The notes under the pieces were generated by a model. That model worked only from the letters and a program-made list of their open reading frames with translations, did no database searches and had not been told where the DNA came from. Both the position numbers and the translations under genes were made by a program. This document shows positions 1 through 11,974 of a stretch of DNA of 64,000 nt, one piece after another. Source of the DNA: Pictodentalium vernedei (Eukaryota > Mollusca > Scaphopoda > Dentaliida > Dentaliidae); assembly GCA_031216915.1 (NCBI GenBank), contig CM062297.1, positions 545,870,971 through 545,934,970 of the forward strand, in the 5' to 3' direction. Position 1 is the stretch's first letter, and each line of letters opens with the position of its first letter.

Positions 1-545
1 GGGCATTATCGTCCATCAGAATGAATCTATCACCCACTGCACCTGCATACAATCTGACGTGGACACCCAGGATCTCATCAATATACCGCTGTGCAGTCAA
101 TGTACCACGTTCAAGGACACAAAGCTCTGTACGTCCATCCCTACTGATGCCGCCCCAGACCATGATTGACACTCCGACATAGCGGTCGTGCTCAGCAATG
201 TTGGCTGCATGGAATCGCTCTCCTGGTCTTCTCCATACCCTAGAACGTCTATCTCTGTGGTCTAGGCAGTACCTTGACTCATCTGTAAAAATGACAGGTA
301 GCCAATCTTCTCTGGTCCACCCAACGCGGTCCATGGCCCATTCATCGTGCCTGATGGTGGTTCTGGGACAGCTGAATGCGAATACATGGTCTTCTCCATC
401 GGAAATCACCTCCGTGCAACCTTGCCCGGAAAGTCTGCGTCGAAACATTTACCCCGGATGCATTCTGAAGGTCACTGCGAAGCTGGGTTGCTGTGGCAAA
501 GCAGTTCCTACGGGCCTGAATGGTCAAAAACCGGTCTTCAGCTGC
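1..545 (-). pseudogene. Tc1-like transposase, broken and cut by the window edge
   Basis: Read on the minus strand, this is the middle part of a Tc1/mariner transposase, the enzyme that cuts and rejoins its own transposon. The stretch TDESRYCL near 270-295 holds the first catalytic Asp. It is followed by RVWRRPGERF, then MVWGGIS, YIDEIL and, at the very edge of the window, the DDNA block with the second catalytic Asp. The last acidic residue lies outside the window. The N-terminal DNA-binding part starts abruptly near 545, and there is a frameshift around 340-350 between RRPCIR and the block containing WAMDRVGW. Upstream sequence (546-740) stays open but does not resemble the family. This is a dead fragment of a different Tc1 family from the element at 19470. 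Family assignment is certain; exact limits are not. Confidence 0.85.
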
Positions 546-1469
546 AGATGTTTTATTACAAATTATTTGAGATTGCTTGTTGGCAATAATTTGTAATAAA
601 GCACGTTTTGACAATTTTTGTTGAATGAATTCAGACCACAAAAATAATCTTGCTCTCAACCGGATAAATAAATATGTATTTTGTACATACATATGAGAAT
701 CGTGTCGCATTTCACGAAGAAAATAACAATACTGTATCAATCAATGTATACGACTCATTGTATCGCATTTAAGTCAATATTGTCAACGGCGAAATGGGCG
801 AAACCATCACGGTTTGTTGGGCGGTTCAGTAAGAATTTAATCCAACAGCTCTTTCAAGCTGATGGATTAAATTATCACCGAGCCTCGCTTCAGATTTTTT
901 GCTCTTTATATCGTCTGCTCGTCCACTACCATTTTTTTACACAAAAACTTATCCACACCGGGTTGAAAAGGTTAAAAACATAGAAATGAAAAAGAGGGGG
1001 ACTCCGTGTGGGAAAAATTGAACAACCATAAAATATTATGCTTTTCAACAGAGTATAGTAATTTGGATTACAGATCATAATTGTCAGAATAAGTCACGAC
1101 AATGTTCAAAATTCAGACATACTTATTTTGCGTCGCGACACAAAAGCACCGCCAAAAGGCTCCTTTCGATACTTGATTTTCACCATTTTTTGCGTCGTTT
1201 TCTTCAAAAGGAACTACCCAATACTGTCCTCAATGTTAGTGCTTTTTCATTGGCGTGCTGCTTGCCACTCCCTAAGCACCCTAACGCCAAAATAGAAAAA
1301 GGTATAGATAGATACCTACCATGATAGGGGACGGGTCAGGTTTGGGTCAGTCCACACTCCGCCGAGACAATCAACCCTTCTGTCTGAAAATCTCACAGAT
1401 CACTCCTGACGCCGATTGCCTGACAGGTACCACTCTAAAATGTACATGTCTTTTAACTTGTGGGTGTTG
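546..1469. other. Unassigned non-coding stretch
   Basis: I see no gene, RNA gene or clear repeat here. Open frames are short and have no recognisable motifs. The left end may belong to the 5' part of the decayed Tc1 copy. Confidence 0.4.
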
Positions 1470-1550
1470 GTTGGTTCTCGTTAGGTACTCGGGCTTCCAC
1501 CACCCCGTAAGACTGCTCGATATGATATGGCCGTTGAAAGTGTCGTAAAA
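1470..1550 (-). repeat. SINE fragment (core only)
   Basis: The segment around 1488-1520 (ACTCGGGCTTCCACCACCCC) is the reverse complement of the core shared by the repeats near 4.5, 5.7, 19.2 and 23.7 kb, whose sense form reads like GGAGGAAGCCGGAGTACCCG. Only the core is recognisable, and it is diverged. Confidence 0.5.
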
Positions 1551-1722
1551 CTCCAATGATGAATTAAACACGTCTTTTAACAATTTTGAATTTACACGCC
1601 TGAACCCCCCCCCCCCACCGCCCCAAAAAAAGGAAAACAAAGATAATAATATACACACCAGATAAACCAAAGAGTGCCTTACTTAGAGCTTGTGATAAAT
1701 AATAAACAGGTTAACTCATGTT

Positions 1723-1974
1723 TTAACCCTTTACCTAATGTAACGGCCAAAACCGGCCAACGCGATTCTCAAAAATCGCCAATTAATTTTCATTATTTTT
1801 TTCATTTTTTGTCTCAAAAACATAGGTTATGACCACTCGTTGGAACGAGCTCGTTGAGCTCGTTCCAACGAGGGGTCATAACCTATGTTTTTGAGACAAA
1901 AAATGAAAAACATTAGTTCTTCAAGAATTATTTTTACAAGTGTCGTCTGCTTTTCAGGTTAGGTAAAGGGTTAA
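1723..1974. mobile_element. piggyBac-type MITE, copy 1
   Basis: The element starts TTAA-CCCTTTACC and ends GGTAAAGGG-TTAA, that is, inverted ends beginning CCCTTT flanked by the TTAA duplication typical of piggyBac elements. Its centre (about 1820-1915) is a long inverted repeat with arms containing CATAGGTTATGACC and GGTCATAACCTATG. It is about 250 bp and non-coding. It belongs to a family with at least ten further copies or fragments in this window. Confidence 0.85.
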
Positions 1975-3810
<1,836 letters not shown>

Positions 3811-4049
3811 TTAGCCATTTACCCAAATGAAACAACCGCATTCACTCGCGTATACAAATTCAGCTGTTAAAAAAGAAATTATAAAAAAATTCAACAAACC
3901 ATATCATGTGAACACTAATTGGAATGAGCTCGTTTCAATGAGGAATCACATGATATGGTTTGTTGAAATTTTTTGAAAATTTAAAAGAAAAAAAAAGAAA
4001 ATAAGAAAATAACAAATTTTGATATCTTGTGTGTTGGGTAAAGGGATAA
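3811..4049. mobile_element. piggyBac-type MITE, diverged copy 2
   Basis: The ends are degenerate (TTAGCCATTTACC and GGGTAAAGGGATAA). The palindrome at about 3890-3970 has arms CCATATCATGTGA and TCACATGATATGG around an AATGAGCTCG core. The arm sequence differs from copy 1, but both arms changed together. Confidence 0.7.
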
Positions 4050-4477
4050 ACATATTTCTCGAAGATATCGGTGGAACTCGTCTTAAAAAACTAAAAAAGT
4101 CCACGAAAGGCCACCACAGATATTACATTCAGTGTTATTAGAAAGTGTAAAGTAGCATACAGAAATTTTTGCCTAATGAAAAAAGTTTAAACTGTGGAAA
4201 AGCATCAAAAGAAAAAGGAAGATTTTAGGTGATGGACCTCCAGGATGGTCCCAGAGCGCCAAAAACTGAAATATTGCTTTTGGTTCCTAACCTTTTGAAA
4301 AGTCATTATTCAAGCGAAAACTCCACTCTGTAGGTGGTTTGTGACGATATACTCACCTTGTACTGCAGAGCCCCCATAAAATATTGCCCTACAATTATAA
4401 ATACTCAATACACAAGTATTTAAAGGGTTACGAATGAAATATTTATGGTTTGTTTATTTGGGTTTAACGAAACTTTC
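4050..4477. other. Unassigned non-coding stretch
   Basis: AT-rich sequence with no recognisable gene or repeat. Confidence 0.4.
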
Positions 4478-4690
4478 AGCACCGTGTCGGACAATTTTAA
4501 GGGTAGAGGAAGCCGGAGTATCCGTAGAGTACCACCGAGCAGCGGCGAGCAACTGTCAGACTCCCCAACTTACTAACTCTGCACAGGCAGAGTTATCAGC
4601 GTTTGAAAGCAGTTGCACCATCGATGTGCAGTGCGACTCGGTACACAACGCCACTCCATCGTGCTCCCACGTGGAGCATATATTTATGGT
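4478..4690 (+). repeat. SINE-like repeat (core and tail part)
   Basis: It shares with 5690-5945 and 19140-19465 the blocks GTCGGACA, GGAAGCCGGAGTA, GAGCAACTGTCAGACTCCCC, GCACCATCGATGTGCAG and CCACGTGGAG. The tRNA-like head seen in the 19.4-kb copy is missing. An open frame of about 100 codons crossing it arises by chance. Confidence 0.7.
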
Positions 4691-4914
4691 TATACTAGAA
4701 ACTACTTTGCATAGCCACTGCAACAAACTTCATACATTCCTCTGATAGAAGTGTCCCTTTCTCACTAATAGAAGTGTTTTCCAATCATATCCAGATTGGA
4801 AAAATCTTAGTCGCTCGACCTGCAGTAAGGGATCTGCATTACACACCATTGTCCTTTAGCTACTAATAGGCCACATCCGTCCGCATATTTTACAAATTGA
4901 GCAACTGGAAAAAA
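4691..4914. other. Unassigned spacer
   Basis: No recognisable feature. Confidence 0.35.
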
Positions 4915-5117
4915 TTATTAAAAAAAATAGTTTAACAAACCCATATCATGTGACCCCCCCCCAACCACCTCCCCCCCCCCCCCCACCTCATTGGAACAAG
5001 CTCGTCGAGGATGTTTCAATGGGAGGTCACATGATATGGTTTTGTTGATTTTTTTAAAAACAAAGGGGAAGAAATAATTAAAATAACAAATTTCAATAAC
5101 CTGTGGGTAAATGGTTA
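4915..5117. mobile_element. piggyBac-type MITE, diverged copy 3
   Basis: The palindrome arms CCATATCATGTGACC and GGTCACATGATATGG surround a GGAACAAGCTCG core and a C-rich insertion (4955-4985). A degenerate right end, GGGTAAATGGTTAG, is visible near 5105-5117; the left end is not clear. It is of the same sub-type as copy 2. Confidence 0.65.
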
Positions 5118-5689
5118 GAATTTGATATGAAATGATCTCGTTTAGCGAAGTTGCAATCATCAGTGCTGACCGGATATTTCAGTTATGTTGGGAAAAGGAT
5201 TAATGAGGTCCTTTCCAATAAGTGGCCGTGACCTTTTCGCTGTGTACTGTAACAAGCAAATTAATAAATATTCTATGGCGATATTTTTGTTTAGTTTCGG
5301 ATGGAAGTTTCAGTATTTGCCAAGCGAAGAGTTCCTTATAATTAAAGTCCGCAAATATCTATACAGAAATGCACTTGGGTCGTTTCATAAACACTATTTT
5401 AAAATACAGGAAGCGATGTTTTAAAAAAAGAATGGCGTTTACCAGTAGAAAAGGAGGACATTCAAAAGCTTTTAAACAATAATCCTTTGCAGTACGAACG
5501 ATTATTTGTTGTTCGTCTGTGTTAATCAATAAAACACTCACTTTTTATGACTGATCTATTGTTCAAATTGCTCACATCTCAAGTCCATGTTGCTCTAATG
5601 GTTTGTGTTCAAGGACAGAAATGTTTCGTTATCGTTCGTTCATGAGTAAACAGTCGTCATGTACTTACTGTGGTGAATCCTGTAATTAT
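5118..5689. other. Unassigned non-coding stretch
   Basis: No gene or known repeat recognised. Short open frames on both strands lack motifs. Confidence 0.4.
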
Positions 5690-5945
5690 TATTTATTTAT
5701 TGGTGTTTAAGGTCACATATTTCTGCACAATGGCTAACCATGACCGTGACAGTTTTACGGGTGGAGGAAGCCGGAGTACCCGGAGAGAACCCCGAGCAAC
5801 GGCGAGCAACTGTCAGCTCCCCAAAATACCAACTCCAACTCCACACAAGCAGGGTTAGCATTGGTTGAAGACAGGTGCACCATCGACGTGCAGTACGCCT
5901 TAGTACACAACGTCACCGTACCCCCACGTGGGCAATGGGGGTGAA
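5690..5945 (+). repeat. SINE-like repeat
   Basis: It contains the shared core TACGGGTGGAGGAAGCCGGA and the downstream blocks listed for the 4.5-kb copy. It runs into a long (TAA)n tract, as expected of a retroposon tail that has expanded. Confidence 0.7.
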
Positions 5946-5954
5946 GTGAATCCT

Positions 5955-5955
<1 letters not shown>

Positions 5956-6025
<70 letters not shown>

Positions 6026-6060
6026 TAATAATAATAATAATAATAACAATAATAATAATA
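5956..6060. repeat. (TAA)n microsatellite
   Basis: About 100 bp of TAA units with two small interruptions. It encodes only Ile, Asn or Leu/Tyr runs and is not a gene. Confidence 0.95.
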
Positions 6061-6129
6061 TTCATCGCGTATATTCACCTAGTACTAGAACCCCGCGAGG
6101 CTGCAAAGTAGGTGATAATTGCCGATTCG

Positions 6130-7159
6130 AGACCACTTTTTCAAAAAACTGTACACGTACACGTACATGTACGTGTACCCCCATAGGGATTCAGTGTTAA
6201 ATCATGTATAGAGTGTAAAAAAGTTGTTTTTACATGCTGGTCCAGAAGCCGCAATCGTTTTTTGACCGATCAGATCGCATCTTAGACCGTTCAAACAGCC
6301 GTTGGCGAACGAGTGCGAATTCGACATCGCTCGGAAGGAAAAATGTACGAAATTTGAAATTGTCTCTCCACATTTGTCATCGCGGTGTGCGATCGGGAAT
6401 GGATGAAAATGTTTAAATCTTCGCTAAATCGTTTTATTCTTGTTCTCGGTGTAAATGAATGTTTTTATCATTCATTAAATCAAACGGTGAAATTGCGTTC
6501 CACTTAGATAGGTTTAAGAGGTAAAATTTCGTTTTAATTGACTATTATGAAATCTTCGCTAAATCGTTTCATTCTTGTTCTCGGTGTAAATGAAAGTTTT
6601 TTTCATTCAAAAAATCAAACGATGAAATTACGTTCCACTTAGATAGGTTTTAAGAGGTAAATTGAGTTTTAATTGAATACTATGATAATGTTTCGAGAGA
6701 CATGAATAAACAACACCTTTTGACGAGATACAATTCTTCTCAAACGCGTTAAATCAGAAAGAATTACTTAATCATTTTTGGAAAAAACGGTTTTCATTTT
6801 TCTTTTGTAAAAATGGTTTAAAACAGAATTTTCACGTCATCTGAAATGCTGTTTGAGGTAATGATATATTTTTTCCGTTTTTATGTGCTTAACTTCACAC
6901 TTTTCAAAGTCATTCTAATCATCATGGTGTGAATAATTGGTGATGTGATCTTTAACACATTCGAGGGCAAAACACATTTATCGAGGCTTCATTTTGTAAA
7001 ATGTTTTTCCCTCAACTGGTTTTAGTTATTATATATTAAAAATAGAAAATTTTATTTACTTAAAAAACATAAAAATAACTATACATTTAATTTTGAGAAT
7101 AATAAAATAACCTACGTTACCATACTCTAAAGGAAATATTAATAATTTAGAGAACAAAA
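6130..7159. repeat. Left terminal region of the Polinton-like element
   Basis: Non-coding. It includes the near-palindrome of GTAC/ACGT units at 6150-6178, a block with GACCGATCAGATCGC at about 6262-6276 that matches GACCGATCGGATCGC on the minus strand of the right end, and a tandem duplication. It probably holds terminal and promoter sequence for the gene starting at 7160. Confidence 0.5.
6415..6684. repeat. Tandem duplication, two 135-bp units
   Basis: Both units begin AAATCTTCGCTAAATCGTTT and continue through TTCTTGTTCTCGGTGTAAATG, CGTTCCACTTAGATAGG and AAGAGGTAAA with few differences. The function is unknown; it lies in the left arm just outside the first gene. Confidence 0.85.
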
Positions 7160-8113
7160 ATGTTTTTACACATCACAGATACCAAGCGAAGAGATGAACT
7201 CCTCAATGAATATGAACGAGTCAAGAAAAGCATTTGATCCGCCGACAGAAGCAGGCGATTGGGAGAGATGGAATTAAGATGAGAAACCACAAAATTATTT
7301 AAACCCATGACGGAGGTTCAGGAACGAAGTAAGAAGGTGATCGTTGACGAATTGAGGCCCATAAAAGAAAGTTCTTTGAGAACGGGTTTGTTGCCTGATA
7401 GTTTTACAAGGGGGTTTTCCTTTCAAAGATCATCGTCAGATTACGTTCCCATGAGAATCGAAACCGATGTGAGCGAAAGCGATGATGCAGCTTCGACTAT
7501 CACCACTGATAGCATCGCGTCGTCCGAGGATGGTGGTAAGAGAGATCTGTTGTTTGGAATTTACAGAGATCCCAGCAGTAGGACTTTCATAGGCGACACT
7601 GAAGTGCGAGAAGATGATGATAATTTAATCGTCGGTTCGAATAGGTATGAATTAACTCCTGGACTGCACAAATTGCACCTTTTCGACAAGCCTGGAGATT
7701 ACACGGATCAGGTTTTCGACAATTATGGTGACATTCTGGTTCAGACCCACGCCATGAAGAGAAATAACGATGTCAGAGAAACATGACCTAAAGCCAATAG
7801 AGGTTACAAGTGGACGAAGGTGGTGAAACCCATATGGGATATGAATTATAAATTTGTTGAATCGGTGACAGGAAAAGGAGTGAGAACCACTTTTCTTCTG
7901 AGCGATTCTGACGCTCGGTCTCAGAGATTGAGATTGTTAATGGCTAGTCGGCGCGCTGGTAATACTGGAGTGGAAAATGAGATAGTGAGCATATGCGACG
8001 AATTGTTGAAGCAGAAGGTCTTGAATAAACGTGATTATAAAAGGCTGATGAACGAATTGACGGATTCATATATATATATAATAAGTAGAGAGAACAAACA
8101 AACAAATAGATAA
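7160..8113 (+). pseudogene. DUF8207-like Polinton protein, left copy (broken)
   Basis: One reading frame from ATG 7160 to 8113 is interrupted by TGA at 7235, 7280 and 7784. It matches the intact minus-strand gene at 15501-16406 along its length (roughly three quarters of residues by eye). Recognisable blocks are an N-terminal basic segment, a Ser/Asp-rich middle (SESDDAASTITT), FGIYRDP, TFIGDTEV, LTPGLHKL, DNYGDILVQTHA and VVKPIWDMN. This pattern resembles a family of unknown function often found near viral-type ATPase and polymerase genes in invertebrate genomes (DUF8207, from memory). The role is unknown, possibly virion or DNA associated. The intact copy ends at KD about eight codons after MNEL, so the extra tail here is read-through. 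Confidence 0.75.
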
Positions 8114-8214
8114 AATAAAAAACAGTAAATTTTACACTAGAAAATAATAAAAAGTATTTAAACAACAAACGATTTACGAGCAAAAAAAACAAAATATATA
8201 TTATAAAATAAAAA

Positions 8215-8571
8215 TACGTTAGAACTTATGTTCAAGGTGGTTCTGGCATCATTGATTCTATAATGCGAGCATTCGCGAGCAATGCAGGTAGAAAACTTGC
8301 ATCAACTGCGTTTGAGGTTGGTAAGAAGATGGCTTTGGATGCTGGTAAGAAAGCCACTCCCGAAGCTAGTGGTAGGATCGCTTCTGTGGCTGGCAAGAGG
8401 ACAGCCGATGCGTTGATCGACAAGTTGATCAGTCCGCCAACAAAGCGAGCCACGTTAGAGTGATCACCGAAAAGTTGGAAAGATTTTAAGGATGCTGTGG
8501 TACCCATACAAGATTTAGCCAAAATGACGAATGGATCTGGATTGAAAAGAACTCACGACGGTGTAATATAA
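8215..8571 (+). pseudogene. Small basic core-like protein (pX-like), left copy
   Basis: A frame of 119 codons starts without a start codon: compared with the minus-strand copy at 15355, about 24 bases containing the ATG are deleted here. It is interrupted by TGA at 8461 and ends at 8571. It begins with YVRTYVQGGSGIIDS, followed by an Ala/Lys-rich, probably helical stretch with repeated GKK/GRK motifs and a C-terminal NGSGLKRTH. Small basic Gly/Ala/Lys-rich proteins of this kind in adenovirus-related elements are thought to condense virion DNA; that role is inferred. It sits between the DUF8207-like gene and the ATPase, both on the same strand. Confidence 0.55.
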
Positions 8572-8658
8572 ATAAATAATAATATTTATAAAAACTGAGT
8601 TTGAAAAAACATAAAAATTGTGTTTGAAAATCTAAAAATAACAAAAAAGATAAAAAAG

Positions 8659-9477
8659 ATGAACATTAAAGATATGTCTTGGAACGACGCCGCGACCAAG
8701 AGGTCGAATAACGAGTTCTTTCCCAAAAGCATAAGAGGCTTGATGGTGGGAAAATCGAATTGTGGAAAGACCAATCTGTTGATGAATCTGTTGTAGCAAC
8801 CCGACTGGTTGGATTACGACAGATTGTTCATGTTTGGCAAGAGTTTGTTTCAACCCAAATACAGATTGCTTCGAGAGTGCATGGATCGTAGATTGCCCAA
8901 GGACGTCATAGCCAGAATCGTTGACAGTAGGGAGGAATTTGACAAAAGTGAAGCTTCTCTTTCGACCATTTTGGATGGTGCGGCGATGGAATTGATGAAG
9001 AGAAATGCATCTTCGAACGTCGAGTGTCGATTTTATGAGAACGCTAGCGACGTTCCGGATTCTAGAGAATTGAAATTGGAAGATAAGAATCTCATGATTT
9101 TGGGCGATCTGCTTTTGGAGAGACAGAACCGATGCGAATCGTATTACGTTAGGGGTCGTCACAGCAACGTGGACTGTTTCTACCTGTCTCAGAATTATTT
9201 TCGACTGCCCAGACACATGATAAGGGAGAACACTAATTTCCTGTGTCTCTTTCGCCAGGATCTCAAGAATCTCAATCACATCTACGGAGATCACGTCGCA
9301 AAAGACATGAGCATAGCAGAATTCAGGAGATTCTGCAAGAGGGTTTGGGGTGGAGGACTTTACAATTTCGTCGTGATCAATTTGACTAGCGAATTTAATC
9401 GCAGTAACTATCGGAGTGGATTCAACAAGTTTTATGTTTCTGATGATAATAAAATAGAGAGCAATAACAAAAATTAG
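8659..9477 (+). pseudogene. FtsK/HerA-type DNA packaging ATPase (one internal stop)
   Basis: 272 codons from ATG 8659. Walker A is GKSNCGKT at residues 31-38. A Walker-B-like strand, LMILGDLLLE, lies near residue 150, and YVRGRHSNVDCFYLSQ, typical of the viral A32-like packaging ATPases of Polintons and adintoviruses, follows. TAG at 8794-8796 (codon 46) splits the gene just after Walker A. In vivo such ATPases pump viral DNA into preformed capsids. Family members as I remember them often have DD in the Walker B acidic position, whereas here it reads GD, perhaps a second lesion. A 304-codon open frame on the opposite strand is a shadow of this gene. Confidence 0.85.
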
Positions 9478-9560
9478 AAAATAATAAATTATCAATAATT
9501 TAGTTTTGAAAAATAAATAGAAATTAAAAATATAATGTTCGAACAAGGAGAATTGTTAGA

Positions 9561-10292
9561 ATGGATAGCCGAGAATACGCTGCAAAACGATCCATTCAAA
9601 TCGTGGTGAGTGGCGATTCGACTTGATTCGCTGCAAAATTCGAACCTTCCATCGAATTGAATAGAGAAAAAAGATACGAGATGGCATTGAATCTGGAGAC
9701 TTATTATTCCTTTCCCAACGTCACTGAAAAGAATAACTTGTTCAAGTATTCCGACAGAGTGGATTGGTTGGAGATTCAAATTCTCAAAGGAAGTTACGAC
9801 ATAGACGATTTGAACAATTACATTCAGACACGAATGAAGATGGATGGAAAGGGAAGCAACAAGATCAGACTCACTCCCCACCCTAATACCTTACAGACGA
9901 TGTTGGATTTGGAAGATAATTTTCAAGTAGATTTCAACATGGACGATTCTATAGGCAAGATGCTGGGATTCGATTGAAAGATGTATCGAGGCCACGCAGC
10001 ATTTGAAAATACGGTTGACATTCTCGCAGTCAATAGCATTCTGGTGAACGTGGATGTGATTGCTGGAAGCTAAGTGAATGGTAGTGCTCAACCGATGATC
10101 TATTCCTTCTTTCCAAACGTGTTGCCGGGTTATAAAATTGTGGAACAACTTCAAAATTTAGTTTATCTACCTGTGATTTTAGATACGTTGTATAGTCTCA
10201 AAACCATGTCGATGGATCAAAATGGTGAACTGTTAGTGTTAGATCTTCATGGAGAGAGGGTGACGATACGATTTCACATAAGAGAAATATAA
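9561..10292 (+). pseudogene. Probable Polinton minor-capsid (penton-like) protein, broken
   Basis: One frame of 243 codons from ATG 9561 to TAA 10290, broken by TGA at 9624, TGA at 9975 and TAA at 10071. Conserved-looking blocks are YYSFPNVTEKNN, GSYDIDDLNNYI, VDFNMDDSIGKMLGF, and near the C terminus FFPNVLPGYKIVE and VRF/TIRFHI-type beta strands. The length (about 240 residues), the beta-rich pattern and the place next to the packaging ATPase fit the single-jelly-roll minor capsid protein of Polintons, but no structural comparison was possible. A different ATG at 9535 opens a short unrelated frame and was not used. The alternative is another conserved structural protein of this virus group. 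Confidence 0.5.
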
Positions 10293-10436
10293 AAAAGCAA
10301 CAAAAAAAATATTGTGTATATATATAAATAAGAAAATAAAATAAACGCAATATTAATTTACAAAAATTATTTAATATATATAATTATCATTAAAACAAAA
10401 AAACAATTGAACAAAATATATTAAAAAAAAAGAAAT
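10293..10436. promoter_or_regulatory. AT-rich intergenic promoter-like gap
   Basis: Nearly pure A/T sequence between two same-strand genes, with TATATATAAATA at about 10317-10328. Similar A/T-only gaps precede the other genes of this element, which suggests that each gene had its own promoter. Confidence 0.3.
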
Positions 10437-11044
10437 ATGACTGAATACGTGGTTAAAAACATGAACATATCCAAAGGAAAGAGGGAGAAACTTGAGAGGG
10501 CATTTACTCCAGGCGAGCCGGTGAGATTCAAATTCACTTACAAAGATCTGACAAGTGGCGGTAACGATCGAATCACCTGGACCAGAACTCAAATCAAAAG
10601 GATGGAGAAAGCGATTGGTGATAGAAGAGGGTTGAGGGTGAGATTGAGTCCCGCTCAATTGAAATACAATTTGAGAATGAAAGGCGGTTTCCTACTGCTA
10701 TTGGCAGGAATTGCCGCAAAAGCATCACCCTTTGCTGCAAAGCATTACCCTTTCTCGGGCAGACTCTTGGCGTGGGAGCTCTCTCAGGACTCGCAAGTTC
10801 GGCAGTTGAGAAATTAATGGGTGGCAGCGGACTGTTTTTTAAGAAGGGAGGAACCGTGTGTCGCGTTCACATAGACAACGACGGTGAAGGATTGTATCTA
10901 AAACCCTCTAGTGGTGACAACTCTTTCAGTGGAAATGGTCTCTATCTGAAGAGTGGACGGAACGTTGTGCAACTCGGTGAGGGTTTGCTGTTTGGTGAGA
11001 ATTCGCCGATTAAGAATATACCAATTTTGAGTATGTTATTATAA
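10437..11044 (+). pseudogene. Hydrophobic/Gly-rich virion core-like protein, frameshifted
   Basis: The N-terminal half (10437 to about 10740) is basic: VKNMNISKGKREKLERAF, then LRVRLSPAQLKYNLRMKGGF followed by a hydrophobic segment LLLLAGIAA. A frameshift near 10740, next to a local duplication of a GCAAAGCATNACCCTTT motif, moves the rest to another frame, which continues with GVGALSGLASSAVEKLMGGSG, GLYLK (twice) and GLLFGENSPIKNIPILSMLL at the end. This layout (basic N terminus, hydrophobic middle, glycine-rich repeats, SP-K-IPIL end) occurs next to ATPase and polymerase genes in related invertebrate elements. A membrane-active or DNA-binding virion role is an inference. Confidence 0.55.
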
Positions 11045-11602
11045 TGTAAAAATTATATAATTATATAAAATATAAAAATATAAATTATAGAAAATATAAA
11101 TAAATAATATAAAAATGGATAAAAAGGTAGACTTCTTTTGAATGATAATGATGAATATCATGGGATAGAGTGAGAAAAAGATGTGGAAAAACAATTGGAC
11201 GCTAATGATGGATATCTTAGGAAAGAACTGAAAAAAGAGTTTAAAAAAGATTGGGATAGTTGGTGGAAATTTAAAAGAAGAAGAAGAATGAGGGTTTGCT
11301 GTTTGGTGAGAATTTGCCGATTAAGAATATACCAATTTTGAGTATGTTATTTTAATGTAAAAATTATATAATTATATAAAATATAAAAATATAAATTATA
11401 GAAAGTATAAAAAAATAATATAAAAATGGATAAAAAGGTAGACTTTTTTTTGAATGATAATGATGAATCTCATGGGATAGAGTGGGAAAAAGATGTGGAA
11501 AAACAATTGGACGCTAATGATGGATATCTTAGGAAAGAACTGAAAAAAGAGTTTAAAAAAGATTGGGATAGTTGGTGGAAATTTAAAAGAAGAAGAAGAA
11601 TG
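10979..11602 (+). repeat. Tandem duplication, 310-bp period
   Basis: Unit 1 (10979-11290) and unit 2 (11291 to about 11602) both run from GGGTTTGCTGTTTGGTGAGA through an A/T-only spacer and ATGGATAAAAAGGTAGAC to a GAAGAAGAAGAATGAG end. The duplication copied the tail of the core-like gene and the start of the next ORF. In unit 1 one T is missing from the T-run after the start, giving TGA after eight codons; in unit 2 the frame is open. Confidence 0.9.
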
Positions 11603-11878
11603 AGTTGTTTTCCACTGCCACCACTACCTTCTGAAGAGAATGGTAATGATGTGAGTGTTACCAAGAGATGCACCACATTCGTTCATAATTATGATAGAGA
11701 GAAACAAATGTGTTGTTATAAAAAATGTAACATATCACAAAAAAGAAAAGAAGAATCGACGCTGAAATTTGAGAAAAAAGGAGACGTTATTATGATATAT
11801 ATGGGCGATAGTGAAGAAGAAGAAGAAGAAGAAGAAGAAGAAGAAGAAGGAAAACAAAAAAAAAGTAATGAGATCTAG
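11426..11878 (+). CDS. Acidic-tailed ORF of unknown function in the Polinton
   Basis: 150 codons from ATG 11426, TAG 11876. It has a charged N-terminal half with Lys/Glu pairs and a DSWWKFKRRRR block, a Pro-rich FPLPPLPSEE segment, a Cys-containing region MCCYKKC, and a long Glu run encoded by a (GAA)n microsatellite followed by Lys. It is unrecognised. The frame is open, but the duplicated upstream copy is broken, and the Glu run may be a microsatellite expansion. It ends inside a perfect hairpin and is convergent with the minus-strand ORF below. It could be a real accessory gene or a chance survivor. Confidence 0.45.
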   Translation: MDKKVDFFLNDNDESHGIEWEKDVEKQLDANDGYLRKELKKEFKKDWDSWWKFKRRRRMSCFPLPPLPSEENGNDVSVTKRCTTFVHNYDREKQMCCYKKCNISQKRKEESTLKFEKKGDVIMIYMGDSEEEEEEEEEEEEGKQKKSNEI

Positions 11879-11914
11879 AGATGTTCAACCTCTCTAGATC
11901 TCATTACTTTTTTT
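11858..11914. terminator. Perfect 23-bp hairpin between convergent ORFs
   Basis: The arms AAAAAAAGTAATGAGATCTAGAG (11858-11880) and its exact reverse complement (11892-11914) flank an 11-base loop. The outer GAAGAAG/CTTCTTC sequences extend the pairing. The position between two gene ends on opposite strands fits a bidirectional 3'-end signal; that role is inferred. Confidence 0.5.
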
Positions 11915-11974
11915 CCCTTCTTCTTCACTAAAAATCAGTCTCTCTATTGTTTTTTTATATTTCCAAGTCCGTTA

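Noticed and set aside
4434-4745. 103-codon ORF at 4.4 kb as a host gene
   Set aside because: It coincides with a SINE-like repeat.
8632-9546. 304-codon open frame on the minus strand
   Set aside because: It lies antisense to the packaging ATPase, which has clear motifs; the antisense peptide has none.
11426-11878. Calling the Glu-rich tail a functional acidic domain
   Set aside because: It is encoded by a pure (GAA)n run, so it may be simple repeat expansion.
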